From: Paenarthrobacter aurescens | GTDB taxonomy: Bacteria > Actinomycetota > Actinomycetes > Actinomycetales > Micrococcaceae | Length of the DNA stretch: 64,000 nt | Direction: 5' to 3' | Assembly (NCBI RefSeq): GCF_025421775.1 | Contig: NZ_JAOEFX010000008.1 | Location: forward strand, 62,001 to 126,000 | Program-made: the position numbers and the translations under genes | Part shown: piece after piece, positions 16,708-26,392 of the stretch | How the letters are laid out: each line of letters starts with the position of its first letter | Position numbering within the stretch: the stretch's first letter is position 1 | Notes under the pieces: model-generated | Told to the model about the DNA's origin: nothing | Seen by the model: the letters and a program-made list of their open reading frames with translations, nothing else | The model's database searches: none

Positions 16708-17754
16708 ATGAAGGCTCTCTACAAATCCGGTCCGCACGCAGGGTTCGAACTCGTCGAACGTCCCGAGCCGGAAGCAGGCCCCAGCGACGTCAAGATCCGA
16801 GTGATGACCACGGGTATCTGCGGTACCGACCTCCACATCCAAAGCTGGGATGCCTGGGCCCAAGGCATCATCGAAACGCCACTCATCGCAGGCCACGAGT
16901 TCTACGGCGAAGTAGTGGAAATCGGCGAGGACGTCCGCGACGTCAAGGTGGGGGACCGGGTCTCCGGCGAAGGCCACGTTGTCTGCGGAATCTGCCGTAA
17001 CTGCCGTGCCGGCCGCCGCCAGATGTGCATCCACACCGTCTCCGTCGGCGTGCAGCGCGATGGTGCTTTCGCTGAATACGTCGTCATTCCGGAAACCAAC
17101 GTCTGGGTCCACCACGATGAATCCGTCACCCCGGAACTCGGTGCCATCTTCGATCCCTTCGGCAACGCCGTCCACACCGCACTGAGCTTCCCGCTGGTTG
17201 GCGAAGACGTCCTGATCACCGGTGCCGGTCCCATCGGACTCATGGCCATCGCCGTCGCCCGCCACGCAGGCGCCCGCAAGATCGCCATCACGGACGTCTC
17301 TGCTCCGCGACTCGAGCTGGCCCGCCAGATGGGCGTTGACCTGGCCGTCGACGTCTCCAAGATGCGCGTCCGCGACGCCCAGCAGGAACTGGGGATGCGC
17401 GAAGGGTTCGATATCGGCCTGGAAATGTCGGGACACCCCACCGCCCTGCCTGAGATGATCGACAACATGAACCACGGCGGACGCATCGCCATGCTCGGCC
17501 TTCCCAGCCAGTCCATCGACATCGACTGGGGCAAGGTGGTCACGCACATGCTCACGCTCAAGGGCATTTACGGCCGTGAGATGTTTGAGACCTGGTACGC
17601 CATGAGCGCCATGCTGTCCTCCAACCCCGTCCTGCACCGCAACATCTCCGCGGTAGTCACCGACAAGCTCTCTGCCAAGGACTGGGAGAAGGGCTTCGAA
17701 ATCGCCCGGAACGGTACCGGCGGCAAAGTGGTCCTCGACTGGACTGAACTGTAG
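16708..17754 (+). CDS. tdh: L-threonine 3-dehydrogenase
   Basis: Zinc-dependent medium-chain dehydrogenase oxidising L-threonine to 2-amino-3-ketobutyrate with NAD+. The 348-residue protein shows the catalytic-zinc ligands (GICGTDLH, AGHEFYGEVVEIGEDV), the four-Cys structural zinc loop (CGICRNCRAGRRQMC) and the NAD motif ITGAGPIGLMAIAVARHAGA. The phrases GNAVHTALSF and MFETWYAMSAMLSS match bacterial Tdh. ATG 16708 follows GTGAGGAA and gives the usual MKALYK beginning; upstream in-frame ATGs are not needed. Upstream of kbl by 47 bases, forming the two-step threonine-to-glycine pathway. Confidence 0.95.
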   Translation: MKALYKSGPHAGFELVERPEPEAGPSDVKIRVMTTGICGTDLHIQSWDAWAQGIIETPLIAGHEFYGEVVEIGEDVRDVKVGDRVSGEGHVVCGICRNCRAGRRQMCIHTVSVGVQRDGAFAEYVVIPETNVWVHHDESVTPELGAIFDPFGNAVHTALSFPLVGEDVLITGAGPIGLMAIAVARHAGARKIAITDVSAPRLELARQMGVDLAVDVSKMRVRDAQQELGMREGFDIGLEMSGHPTALPEMIDNMNHGGRIAMLGLPSQSIDIDWGKVVTHMLTLKGIYGREMFETWYAMSAMLSSNPVLHRNISAVVTDKLSAKDWEKGFEIARNGTGGKVVLDWTEL

Positions 17755-17801
17755 CCGGACCTGAACTGCACCCGGCCCCCTCAACCTTAGGAGCACCCCT
17801 T

Positions 17802-18995
17802 ATGTACTCAGCCATCAAAGACCAGCTGCAGGGCGAACTCGACGAGATCCGCAGCGCCGGCCTCTTCAAGACCGAACGGCACATCGATTCACCGCAGGCA
17901 AGCCACATCGCCGCGGGCCAGCTCGGCCAGCCCGCCAACAAGGTCCTGAACTTCTGCGCCAATAACTACCTGGGCCTGGCCGATCACCCGGACATCATCG
18001 CCGCAGCCAAGTCCGCCATGGATGAGCGCGGCTTCGGCATGGCTTCCGTGCGGTTCATCTGTGGCACGCAGGACCTGCACCTGGAACTCGAGACGCGTGT
18101 CTCCACGTTCCTGGGCACCGAGGACACCATCTTGTTCTCCAGCTGCTTCGATGCCAACGGCGGCGTGTTCGAATCCCTGTTCGGCCCTGAGGACGCCATC
18201 ATCTCGGACTCCCTCAACCACGCGTCCATCATTGACGGCATCCGCCTCAGCAAGGCCAAGCGCTTCCGCTACGCCAACCAGGACATGGCAGACCTTGAGG
18301 CCAAGCTGGTGGAGGCTGAGGGTTCCCGCCGGAAGATCATCGTCACGGACGGCGTCTTCTCCATGGACGGCTACCTTGCGCCACTCGAAGCTATCTGCGA
18401 CCTCGCGGAAAAGCACGACGCCCTGGTCATGGTGGACGACTCCCACGCAGTCGGTTTCATGGGCCCCACCGGTGCCGGAACCCCTGAGCACGCGGGTGTT
18501 TCGGAGCGCGTGGACATCTACACCGGCACCTTTGGCAAGGCCCTCGGAGGTGCCTCGGGTGGCTACGTTTCCGGCCGCGGCGAGATCGTCGCCATGCTTC
18601 GCCAGAAGGCGCGCCCGTACCTGTTCTCCAACTCCCTCGCGCCGGCCATTGTTGCTGCCACCATCAAGGCGATCGAACTGGTCCAGGAATCCGGTGAACT
18701 CCGTACCCGCCTCTTTGAGAACGCAGCACTGTTCCGTCGCCGCATGAGCGAGGAAGGATTCGAGCTCCTCGACGGCGAACACGCCATCATCCCCGTGATG
18801 TTCGGTGATGCCGTGGTAGCTGCCAAGGTTGCCGACGAGATGCTCAACAACGGCGTTTTCGTCACGGCCTTCAGCTTCCCCGTGGTCCCCAGAGGTGCAG
18901 CCCGGATCCGCGTCCAGCTTTCCGCCGCTCACAGCGCGGACGACGTCGAAGCCTGCGTTCAGGCGTTCGTGAAGAGTCGCGCCGCGGTCGCCTGA
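17802..18995 (+). CDS. kbl: 2-amino-3-ketobutyrate CoA ligase (glycine C-acetyltransferase)
   Basis: PLP enzyme that cleaves 2-amino-3-ketobutyrate with CoA to glycine and acetyl-CoA. At 397 residues it has the normal length. It carries the PLP-lysine motif IYTGTFGKALGGASGGY, FCANNYLGLADHP, and the Asp of DDSHAVGFMG that contacts the cofactor. ATG 17802 has TAGGAG upstream. The last roughly 60 coding bases are duplicated in the DNA downstream (see repeat at 18932). A hairpin at 19026-19064 probably terminates the tdh-kbl transcript. Confidence 0.96.
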   Translation: MYSAIKDQLQGELDEIRSAGLFKTERHIDSPQASHIAAGQLGQPANKVLNFCANNYLGLADHPDIIAAAKSAMDERGFGMASVRFICGTQDLHLELETRVSTFLGTEDTILFSSCFDANGGVFESLFGPEDAIISDSLNHASIIDGIRLSKAKRFRYANQDMADLEAKLVEAEGSRRKIIVTDGVFSMDGYLAPLEAICDLAEKHDALVMVDDSHAVGFMGPTGAGTPEHAGVSERVDIYTGTFGKALGGASGGYVSGRGEIVAMLRQKARPYLFSNSLAPAIVAATIKAIELVQESGELRTRLFENAALFRRRMSEEGFELLDGEHAIIPVMFGDAVVAAKVADEMLNNGVFVTAFSFPVVPRGAARIRVQLSAAHSADDVEACVQAFVKSRAAVA

Positions 18996-19316
18996 CCCTC
19001 TCTCACCTCCCGCTCGTTTTGGTCGCACGCTCTCTCACTTTCTTCACGAAAGTGAGAGAGCGTGTGCGTTAAAGGGCTGCTTTATGAGAGAGCGTCTTCA
19101 GCTCGTTGCGCGCGAGGTACAGCGCGGACGACGTCGGAGCGTGTGTTCAGGCGTTCGTGAAGAGTCCCGCCGCCGTCGCCTAACGCTCTCTCACCTTCCG
19201 CTCGTTTTGGTCACACGCTCTCTCACCTCCCGCTTGTTTTCGGCCGATCCTCTCTCACTTTCTTGTGGCAAGCGAGAGAGGGTGTGCGTTTAGCGGTTGT
19301 TAGGTGAGAGAGCGTC
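18932..19316. repeat. Tandem partial duplication of the kbl 3' end and its terminator
   Basis: Sequence beginning AGCGCGGACGACGTCG at 18932 (inside kbl) recurs at 19121, an offset of 189 bases. The second copy repeats the last codons of kbl with some substitutions (its stop is TAA rather than TGA). It then repeats the CTCTCTCACC..CCGCTCGTTTTGGTC phrase and the hairpin/GAGAGAGCGTCT tail to about 19316, with a short internal insertion. The 18996-19376 gap contains nothing else I can support as a gene. GAGAGAG/CTCTCTC motifs recur about eight times across it. Confidence 0.85.
19026..19064 (+). terminator. Hairpin terminator after kbl
   Basis: Perfect 17-bp stem: CACGCTCTCTCACTTTC at 19026-19042 pairs with 19048-19064 around a 5-base loop, 31 bases after the kbl stop. 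A degraded version occurs in the duplicated copy at about 19245-19285. Confidence 0.8.
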
Positions 19317-19376
19317 TGTGGGTGACTCGGGTGGAAGCCTGTCGCAGTGGCGACACGGGTCTGACAGGATGGAGCC

Positions 19377-20474
19377 ATGGCTTCGAATTATGACGTGGTA
19401 ATCGTAGGCGGCGGCATTGGGGGACTGTCCTTGGCGGCGGCCCTCGCGGGCAAGTGCACTGTTGCCCTTGTTGAGGCCGAGCAGTCCCTGGCCTTCCACA
19501 CGTCGTCGCGTTCCGCCCGGCAACTGATCCCCAGTTACGGTCCGGCAGTGGTGCAGGATCTGACCATTCGAACCCTGAAGATGTTGGCTGCGCGGGATGC
19601 CCAGGCAGCGGAGCCGATCCTGACACCCCGCGGTTTTATGTTGGTGGGGGACGAGGACACGGTACGTGCAGAGGCCAGCGGCAATATGCACCCGATCACC
19701 CATGAAAAAGCCATGCAGCTGTGCCCCGCGCTAAATCCCGAGTCCTTTACGGCTGCTGGACTGGATAACGGCTCCTTCGGCTGCAACGCCCCGCTGTTGC
19801 TCGAGGAACACCGCCGGACGGCCGAAGCCGCAGGCGTGGACATCATCACCGGAGCCAAGGTGCACTCGGCCCAGCGTCTGGGGAGCGGCTGGCAGGTGGG
19901 CGCAGGCACCGAAGGGTTCCAGTCCGGCGTCGTGGTTAACGCCGCTGGGGCGTGGGCAGATGAGCTGGCCGTCATCAGTGGTGTGGAGAAGCTGGGGCTG
20001 CAGCCGTACCGGCGGACCGCGGCGATTGTTAATGTCGAGAACCCGTTATCGTCGGAAACGCCCATGGTGTGCGCGGCCGATGACACGTTCTACTTCCGCG
20101 CTGAGGGCCACCAGGTGCTGATCTCGCCGTCGGAAACTGTGCCGAGCGGAGCGGAGGACGCAAAGCCCTACGCCGGCGACGTGGAGAAACTCATCAATAA
20201 GCTCAACGATGTGACAACGCTGGGAATCCATTCAGTGGACCGGGCATGGACCGGCCTCCGGACAGAAGCTGCAGACGGGGTACCGGTGGTGGGATTCGAC
20301 GCCGAGGCACCCGGTTTCTTCTGGCTGGCCGGACAAGGCGGCTACGGATTCCAGACGTCGTCGGCCATTGCGGAGCTGGCCGCCGCGCTGATCCTCGGCC
20401 ACGTCACAGCAGACAGTCCGGAATCCCGGACAGCGGAGCAGTTAGCGGCCGTGCGTTGGTCCATCCGGCGCTGA
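19377..20474 (+). CDS. FAD-dependent oxidoreductase, DAO family
   Basis: 365-residue flavoprotein of the D-amino-acid oxidase/glycine oxidase superfamily. It has an N-terminal dinucleotide motif (YDVVIVGGGIGGLSLAAAL) and a C-terminal FAD-contacting motif (FFWLAGQGGYGFQTSSAIAELAAALI); RSARQLIPSYGP resembles D-arginine dehydrogenase/DadA-like proteins. The substrate is unknown; following tdh-kbl, a glycine or D-amino acid is a guess. ATG 19377 follows AGGATGGAG. It ends 11 bases before hutI, so the two are probably co-transcribed. Confidence 0.85.
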   Translation: MASNYDVVIVGGGIGGLSLAAALAGKCTVALVEAEQSLAFHTSSRSARQLIPSYGPAVVQDLTIRTLKMLAARDAQAAEPILTPRGFMLVGDEDTVRAEASGNMHPITHEKAMQLCPALNPESFTAAGLDNGSFGCNAPLLLEEHRRTAEAAGVDIITGAKVHSAQRLGSGWQVGAGTEGFQSGVVVNAAGAWADELAVISGVEKLGLQPYRRTAAIVNVENPLSSETPMVCAADDTFYFRAEGHQVLISPSETVPSGAEDAKPYAGDVEKLINKLNDVTTLGIHSVDRAWTGLRTEAADGVPVVGFDAEAPGFFWLAGQGGYGFQTSSAIAELAAALILGHVTADSPESRTAEQLAAVRWSIRR

Positions 20475-20485
20475 ACAATAGGGTC

Positions 20486-21724
20486 ATGAGCGGAATCAGG
20501 AACGGGAACAACGGCAGCACAGTCATCACCAACATTGGCGAACTGATGACCCAGGACCTCGAGCGTCGAGTGCTGAAGGATGCCGCCATCGTGATCGAAG
20601 GCGAACGGATTTCATGGATCGGCGCTGCCAAAGACGCTCCTGCTGCTGACCACATGGTCGACGCCGAAGGCCGCGCCATCCTGCCTGGTTGGGTGGATTC
20701 ACACTCCCACCTTGTTTTCGCGGGGGATCGCACCGCGGAGTTCGAGGCCCGCATGGCCGGCGAAAGCTACAGCGCCGGCGGAATCGCCGTCACGACGGGT
20801 GCAACCCGCAGCGTCAGCGACGACGAACTCACCCGCCTCGTACGGGACCGCGTGGCCGAGGCGGTCTCGCAAGGAACCACGTACTTGGAGAGCAAGACCG
20901 GTTACGGCCTGGACGTCGAGAACGAGGCCCGCAGCGCCCGCATCGCCGCAGCCGAAGTGGACGAGGTCACCTACTTGGGCGCGCACCTGGTCCCGGCAGG
21001 CTCTGATCCCGAGGAATACACCGACCTGGTCTGCGGTGCCATGCTCGACGCCGTGCTTCCGTACGTCCGCTGGGCCGACGTGTTCTGCGAGCGGGGCGCC
21101 TTTACGGAGGACCAGTCCCGTCGTGTCCTGACGGCGGCCCGGGACGCCGGCTTGGGGCTGAGGGTCCATGGAAACCAGTTGGGCGAGGGGCCCGGCGTAG
21201 CGTTGGCCGTGGAGTTCGCAGCTGCAAGTGTGGACCACGTGAACTACCTTTCGGATCAGGACGTCGCGGCGCTCGCGGAAACCTGGACCGCCTGGGACCC
21301 AACAACGGGCGTGGGCACCAAAGGCACCGTGGCAACCTGCCTTCCCGCTTGCGACCTTTCAACCCGGCAGCCGCTGGCGCCCGGCCGTGAACTGATCGAC
21401 GCGGGCGTGCAGATCGCGCTGGCAGCCAACTGCAACCCGGGCACCTCCTACACCAGTTCCATGGCGTTCTGCGTCACAACGGCTGTGCTCCAGATGCGTT
21501 TGAGCGTGCACGAGGCCGTCCGGGCGGCGACGTACGGCGGCGCCTTGGCGTTGGGCCGGGAGTCCGGGAACGACGTCGACGGCGAACGGGCGGTGGGTTC
21601 GCTCGGCGTCGGCCATCGGGCGGACCTGCACATGCTGAAGGCGCCGTCGGCCACGCACCTGGCGTACCGCCCCGGAATCCCGCTGACACATTCCGTGTGG
21701 CGGGCCGGCGTGCGTGCCGTCTGA
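20486..21724 (+). CDS. hutI: Imidazolonepropionase
   Basis: Third enzyme of histidine degradation, hydrolysing 4-imidazolone-5-propionate to N-formimidoyl-L-glutamate. The 412-residue amidohydrolase-superfamily protein shows the metal-binding HxH in GWVDSHSHLVFAGDR, the family's FEARMAGESY and LESKTGYGLD, and VHGNQLGEGPG. The start is taken at ATG 20486 (MSGIRNG), eleven bases after the preceding stop; longer in-frame extensions would overlap the oxidoreductase. No hutU or hutH is in the window. A strong bidirectional hairpin follows. Confidence 0.94.
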   Translation: MSGIRNGNNGSTVITNIGELMTQDLERRVLKDAAIVIEGERISWIGAAKDAPAADHMVDAEGRAILPGWVDSHSHLVFAGDRTAEFEARMAGESYSAGGIAVTTGATRSVSDDELTRLVRDRVAEAVSQGTTYLESKTGYGLDVENEARSARIAAAEVDEVTYLGAHLVPAGSDPEEYTDLVCGAMLDAVLPYVRWADVFCERGAFTEDQSRRVLTAARDAGLGLRVHGNQLGEGPGVALAVEFAAASVDHVNYLSDQDVAALAETWTAWDPTTGVGTKGTVATCLPACDLSTRQPLAPGRELIDAGVQIALAANCNPGTSYTSSMAFCVTTAVLQMRLSVHEAVRAATYGGALALGRESGNDVDGERAVGSLGVGHRADLHMLKAPSATHLAYRPGIPLTHSVWRAGVRAV

Positions 21725-21752
21725 TTCATAAGCGCCGTCTGATACACAAAAA

Positions 21753-21784
21753 AGGGGCTGTGTTCCGGTTGGAACACAGCCCCT
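21753..21784. terminator. Bidirectional terminator between hutI and the GH101 gene
   Basis: A 14-bp perfect stem (21753-21766 with 21771-21784, loop GGTT) preceded by an A-run and followed by CTTCGTT, between convergent genes. The A-run acts as the T-run on the minus strand, suiting termination of the GH101 transcript. Confidence 0.85.
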
Positions 21785-21800
21785 CTTCGTTGGGAAGGAC

Positions 21801-24800
21801 CTACGCGCAGGTGAACTTCGCGTCGGCCCAATCGCCCCAGTCGTCGCCAGCGTCGTCGCCGTTTTTGTCAGCGATCAGCTCGACGTTCTGGACACCTGTG
21901 ATGTCCACGTTGAGGGGAAGTGCGGACGAGTCGGCACTGAGGACAGGTGTCCGCTGCAGCTCGCGACCGTCGCCCTTCACAATGAACACCACCGAACCAT
22001 GCAGGCCCTTGTTCAGCTTCGCGTCGTCCACTCCCACCACGGCAGTGAACGCGTTGCACTTGGCCTCGGTGGCGATGCTGATCTTCGAGTCGGCGTGGAC
22101 GCCGATGCCCTTGGGATACACGACGCCGTCGAGCCGCAGTGCGGGTCCGTCGCCGGCGTTCTGCTCACCGTTGGCCCGGTCCCGTTCCGCCGGTCCCCAG
22201 CCGTTGGTGCTGCCGATCCAGGGCAGGTCGGAGGCGAAGACCGTCCCCGACAGGACGGGAGCCGGTGGTTCCTGCGACGTTGTGGAGCAGGTGAACTTGG
22301 CGTCGGCCCAGTCTGCGTGGTCGTTGCCGTTGGAGTCGCCGGCATCGTTGGCCACCAGCTCCACGTACTGGGCTCCGGTGACGTCCACAGTCAGCGGCAG
22401 GGGAGCGCTGGTGGCGCCCAGGACAGGGGTGGTGACCTTGGTGGTGCCGTCAGCCACCACGGAGAACTTCACGCTGCCACGCGTCGGCTGGGCGTCGTCG
22501 ATGCCCACGGTCGCGGTGAAGGCCGTGCAGTATCCGCCAAGGTAGTACCGGACGGTTCCGTTGGCATGGGCTCCCAGGCCCTTGGCGTAGACCGTGCCGT
22601 TCAGCGTAAGGGGTGTGCCGTCACCGGCCCCGGTCCCGCCGTTGGACTGGTCCTTCTCCACCGGCCCCCAACCGTTGGTTGCGCTGACCCACGGGTGGTC
22701 GCTGGCGAACACTGTGGCCTGCGGTGGCTTGGGCAGGGTGCGGACGGTGGTGGTGGTGCTGATGGTACGGCTGCCTGCGGGCGAAGAAGTGGTGCTATAG
22801 GAAGCCGTTGCCGTGATGGGGTAGTCGCCGTCAGCCGATGCCGGTGCGGTGATCTTCCACGTGGTGGTCAAGGTGCCACCAGCGGGCAGCGTCGAGGCCG
22901 TTGCGGGCGTGGATGGTGTTGCCGTCCACCCCTCGGGCAGCTCCAACGACACGGCCAGGTCATTGATGGCGGCCGGTTCGTCGGAGACAAACGTGGTGAC
23001 GAAGTCCTGGGCCTTGCCCTGCTGAACCACATCGCCTTGGAGCGACGCTGAGAGTTGGGCACAGGCAGGGACAGCTTCGGAGGCGCCGAGATCCTCCACC
23101 AGGAAGTTGTCCAGGGTGAAGTCCGAACCATTCGAGCTGCCGGTTCGCTGCAGCCCCACAAAGTAGTCTCCGCAGAAGCCGGTATCGAGGATTTGCTCAA
23201 ACCGGGCGGTGGACGTTTTGGCGTCGATCGCCTGGCTGCCCGTCACTGCGGGACCTGCCTGGGAGTCGTAGCCGGAAACCCACGCGTATTGCCCGGCCTT
23301 GGAGTTCTGGTAGTCGAAGGACACCTTGTACTTGTGGCCCGCCTGGAACGGCACGGTCGCCTCGGTGGTGCGGTAGACCATGCCCGGTCCGCCGTTGGGG
23401 GCGAGGTTTTCATCGTGGGCGATCAGCGACCAGGTGCCGTCCAGTACTTCGTCGATCACGTTGGCATCCCAGCCTTTTTGGGTGAAGGGTTCGTTGCGCT
23501 CGGTGATGTGCGTTCGCGGGTCCGTGGAGCCGCCGGCGTTGCCCTTGACGAACGGTCCCCAGCCTTGGTCTACGTGCTCGAAGTCCTCGCTGAGAACTCC
23601 GGTGGTGGCAACCCGGGCGGTCTTCGCCGCCCGGAAGTCGTCGACGCGCACTGTTGCGTCGCCGTCGGCCGCTGTCATGGTGACCGTGGCCTTGGTGTTG
23701 TTGTGGGGCACGTCCACCAGCACGCGGATCCGCTGGAAGGCTGTGCCATGCTTCTCGTCGCCGGCCACGTAGTTTTCGGCGTTGGACGAATCGATAGTGA
23801 CGCTTTCAGTCTTGCCGTTGATGTCCACGGAGAGCGTGGTGGGCCGGGTCTTGCCGGGTTGGATTTCAACCCACGCGCTGACGGATTGGGTTCCGGCGTC
23901 CAGCTTTACTTCCTGGCTGATCGACGACGGCGTTGCCCCCAGCTCGGCCAAGCGGCGGCCTTTGTCGTCGCGGACCTGGGTGACGCTGCCGGTGGGGTTC
24001 CAGGGCGCAAGGTCTGCTCCGTTGAAGCCGGGATCGCTGAATGCCGTTCCTGCGCCGAAGTCGGCCTTCTTGGGCAGATCGGCCTTGTTGTTCTTCGGGG
24101 CAAGGACGTAGGCCTGCTTGGCGTCCGCCGTGACGGTGACCTGTCCGTTGACCACCGGGACGTCGGCGACCTTCACGCGTCCGTTGTCAGTCAGTCTGAA
24201 CAGTTCGAGTGAGCTGGACTTGGCGAAGGGCGCTGTGAGCGTCCACGTGCTGGCACCCCCCGCCGGGTTGTAGTGGTAGAGCTTGTCGGCCTTGCCGTTT
24301 TCCTTGGAGGACCACGGGAGCAAGTAGGTTCCACCCTGCAGGACGGAGGCGCCGCCTACGGTGATGTTGCGTTCTGCAGCCGTGTTTCCGGTGACGGACA
24401 CGCCATCGGCGAGGTCGATCCGGTCAGCCGTCCACTTGGTGATCTGGTGGTGCTGCAGGAACTTGGCCGGCAGGTTGGCCGTCCACACGTTCTCGCTGAA
24501 AGCATTGAAGTCGTTCTGCCCGGTCCAGCCTTCGAACTCCACAATATGGCTCACGCCGAGTTTGGGATCGGGGTTCCAGACGTCCGACTGGGTGTTGTTG
24601 ATGAAACGCAGGATCTGCGAGTTGATGCCCTTGTTGGTGGAGCCGCCGTACTTCTCATCGTTGGCCCAGTGGGACCACGTGTTGTTCCGGGAAAGGTGGT
24701 CTGCCCATTCGGAGCCCACCCGGAAGCCGTTCTTGACCAGTTCCTGCTGCAGGCGCTCGGCGAGCCAGCCGAACTCGTAGTAGACGTCCACGTAGACGAA

Positions 24801-26189
24801 GTCCAGGTTCTTGTCCGTGGCTTCGCGTAGTTCCTTGATGCGCTGGGCGAGTTTGCCGGAGTTGATGTCCTCACGCTGGTTCATGTAGTAGGACTGGTCC
24901 AGCCAATTCCAGCCCAAGCCCTTGTCGGCGCGCAGCAGGTCCTCGCTGAAGGACTTGGCTTCGGGATAGATTTCGGTGGCATTGATGTGGACGCCAAAGC
25001 TGGCGTTCCAGTCTTTGCCTTCCTTGACCAGCTTGTTGAGGTCCTCGAGGCCACCGGCCCGGGTGTTGAAGTTGTTGCCGTAATCCGTGTTGGCGGAGTC
25101 GTGGCCCTCGCTGGTGTAGCCCTTGAGCATGGCCACCTGGCCCAGGCCGTCTGTGGCCAGGGAGATGCGTTTGACGTCGTCCAAGGTGCGCAGGAACGGG
25201 TGGGTTGCCTGGGACGCAAAGTTGAACGGGATGTGGGTGATCACGTTGTCCGGTGTCTGTTCGCCCTTGTTGGCGCTGACCTGGATGGACCTCATGGCAA
25301 TCGCAGCGTCCTGCCAGTCCACACCGCCGTCGGCGTTCGCGTCAGGGGTGATGGCCACGCGTGTCCAGGGAAGTTCCTCGGTGGCTGTTGAGCCTTCCGC
25401 ACGGTAGAGCCATTGGCCGCTGGCGAGCCCCATGGTCACTCCGCCGGCACCGTCGCTGACAGCTTGGCGCCAGAACCTGCCCCGGTCCTTGGCGCCTGGA
25501 CCGGAGGACGTGTCGTAGAGGGCGTTTGATTCGACGGCGGCACCCAGGGCTGCGGTGTTGGCCAGTGCATAGGCCGAGCTCTTGGCTGCGGCATCCAAAG
25601 GAGTCGACGCGGTAATCGGCGTGAATTCGTCACCTGTGACGCTCCGGTCCACGGAGAGGTTGGCCGTGGATACCTGGGCTCCTGGCTGTGCGGAGCCCAC
25701 GGACACCAGGTTCAGCCGGGGGAGTTGCAGGGTCCTGACCTGGTGCTCCGCAGAGTCCTTGATCTCAGTGACATTGAACGAGACGACGTTCTTCTTCACG
25801 GACAGCCGGGCCTTGATCAGGGTGTTGCCGAATTCCGGGACGGTCAGGACGTAGTCCCTTGTGTCCTTTCCGGAGGCGGCGGATGTACCGGTGACCGTGT
25901 ACTCCACACCGTTGAGCGTGATGGTGCTGAGGCGGGTTGTAGTGCCGTCAAGGCGGGCCTTGGTAGCGGTATGGGTGTAGCCGAGGACCTGCGGAAAAGT
26001 GGTGGCGACGTCAACGCGTAGGTCGCCGGATGTGATGGTGGCAGTGTCGGCGGCGCTGACGATGTCTGCAGGTGGGGTGGACGGGGCTGCAGTTGCCGGT
26101 GGAATGGCCAGCAGTCCCAACGAGGATGAGGCGACGACGCAGGCCAAGCTCAACGAGGCGAGGCGTCTTGGGGGTGACAAGCGGGGCAT
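21801..26189 (-). CDS. Secreted endo-alpha-N-acetylgalactosaminidase, GH101, with two NPCBM domains
   Basis: Retaining glycosidase releasing Gal-beta-1,3-GalNAc (core 1) from Ser/Thr of mucin-type glycoproteins. Of 1462 residues, the first 34 or so form a signal peptide (cut near PATAA-PST). A beta-sandwich precedes the catalytic barrel (about 300-600). GH101 hallmarks are KGYTSEGHDSANTDYG, FGVHINATEIYPEAKSF, GWNWLDQSYY and EFEGWTGQNDFNAF. Aligned by eye with the pneumococcal enzyme, the nucleophile is Asp468 (FVYVDVYYE) and the acid/base Glu494 (VGSEWAD). Carbohydrate-binding-like domains follow, then a NEW3-like domain (about 1075-1160) and two NPCBM modules (about 1169-1311 and 1326-1462). 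There is no LPXTG anchor, so it is probably released. ATG 26189 follows GAAGGAG. Divergent from a GalNAc-type catabolic operon. Confidence 0.93.
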   Translation of the reverse strand: MPRLSPPRRLASLSLACVVASSSLGLLAIPPATAAPSTPPADIVSAADTATITSGDLRVDVATTFPQVLGYTHTATKARLDGTTTRLSTITLNGVEYTVTGTSAASGKDTRDYVLTVPEFGNTLIKARLSVKKNVVSFNVTEIKDSAEHQVRTLQLPRLNLVSVGSAQPGAQVSTANLSVDRSVTGDEFTPITASTPLDAAAKSSAYALANTAALGAAVESNALYDTSSGPGAKDRGRFWRQAVSDGAGGVTMGLASGQWLYRAEGSTATEELPWTRVAITPDANADGGVDWQDAAIAMRSIQVSANKGEQTPDNVITHIPFNFASQATHPFLRTLDDVKRISLATDGLGQVAMLKGYTSEGHDSANTDYGNNFNTRAGGLEDLNKLVKEGKDWNASFGVHINATEIYPEAKSFSEDLLRADKGLGWNWLDQSYYMNQREDINSGKLAQRIKELREATDKNLDFVYVDVYYEFGWLAERLQQELVKNGFRVGSEWADHLSRNNTWSHWANDEKYGGSTNKGINSQILRFINNTQSDVWNPDPKLGVSHIVEFEGWTGQNDFNAFSENVWTANLPAKFLQHHQITKWTADRIDLADGVSVTGNTAAERNITVGGASVLQGGTYLLPWSSKENGKADKLYHYNPAGGASTWTLTAPFAKSSSLELFRLTDNGRVKVADVPVVNGQVTVTADAKQAYVLAPKNNKADLPKKADFGAGTAFSDPGFNGADLAPWNPTGSVTQVRDDKGRRLAELGATPSSISQEVKLDAGTQSVSAWVEIQPGKTRPTTLSVDINGKTESVTIDSSNAENYVAGDEKHGTAFQRIRVLVDVPHNNTKATVTMTAADGDATVRVDDFRAAKTARVATTGVLSEDFEHVDQGWGPFVKGNAGGSTDPRTHITERNEPFTQKGWDANVIDEVLDGTWSLIAHDENLAPNGGPGMVYRTTEATVPFQAGHKYKVSFDYQNSKAGQYAWVSGYDSQAGPAVTGSQAIDAKTSTARFEQILDTGFCGDYFVGLQRTGSSNGSDFTLDNFLVEDLGASEAVPACAQLSASLQGDVVQQGKAQDFVTTFVSDEPAAINDLAVSLELPEGWTATPSTPATASTLPAGGTLTTTWKITAPASADGDYPITATASYSTTSSPAGSRTISTTTTVRTLPKPPQATVFASDHPWVSATNGWGPVEKDQSNGGTGAGDGTPLTLNGTVYAKGLGAHANGTVRYYLGGYCTAFTATVGIDDAQPTRGSVKFSVVADGTTKVTTPVLGATSAPLPLTVDVTGAQYVELVANDAGDSNGNDHADWADAKFTCSTTSQEPPAPVLSGTVFASDLPWIGSTNGWGPAERDRANGEQNAGDGPALRLDGVVYPKGIGVHADSKISIATEAKCNAFTAVVGVDDAKLNKGLHGSVVFIVKGDGRELQRTPVLSADSSALPLNVDITGVQNVELIADKNGDDAGDDWGDWADAKFTCA

Positions 26190-26254
26190 TATGCTCCTTC
26201 TTGATTATTCCGAGCTAGTAACAGTCATGTTCTTGCGGACTCGTCTAAGCCTGC

Positions 26255-26295
26255 TCTATAGGACAGAAGTTGACAAGAGTTAACAGTCAGTTAAC
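26255..26295 (-). promoter_or_regulatory. Candidate promoter and operator for the GH101 gene
   Basis: Read on the minus strand, TTAACT (26278-26283) and TATAGA (26255-26260) are 17 bases apart, a plausible -35/-10 pair. The -35 lies in a symmetric element of two GTTAAC hexamers (26279-26284 and 26290-26295) spaced by five bases, a likely repressor site. Confidence 0.45.
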
Positions 26296-26392
26296 TTAAC
26301 TGCACATCTCGGCACACGCTTTCCCCGCAACGGACGGACGCGGGATGGCGCGCAGGGAATGAGCAGTCTTCTCGAGTGGATGATCCTTGTGA

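Noticed and set aside
19084..19293. Small 69-codon gene downstream of kbl
   Set aside because: It lies entirely in the duplicated kbl tail and hairpin repeats and has no domain or ribosome site.
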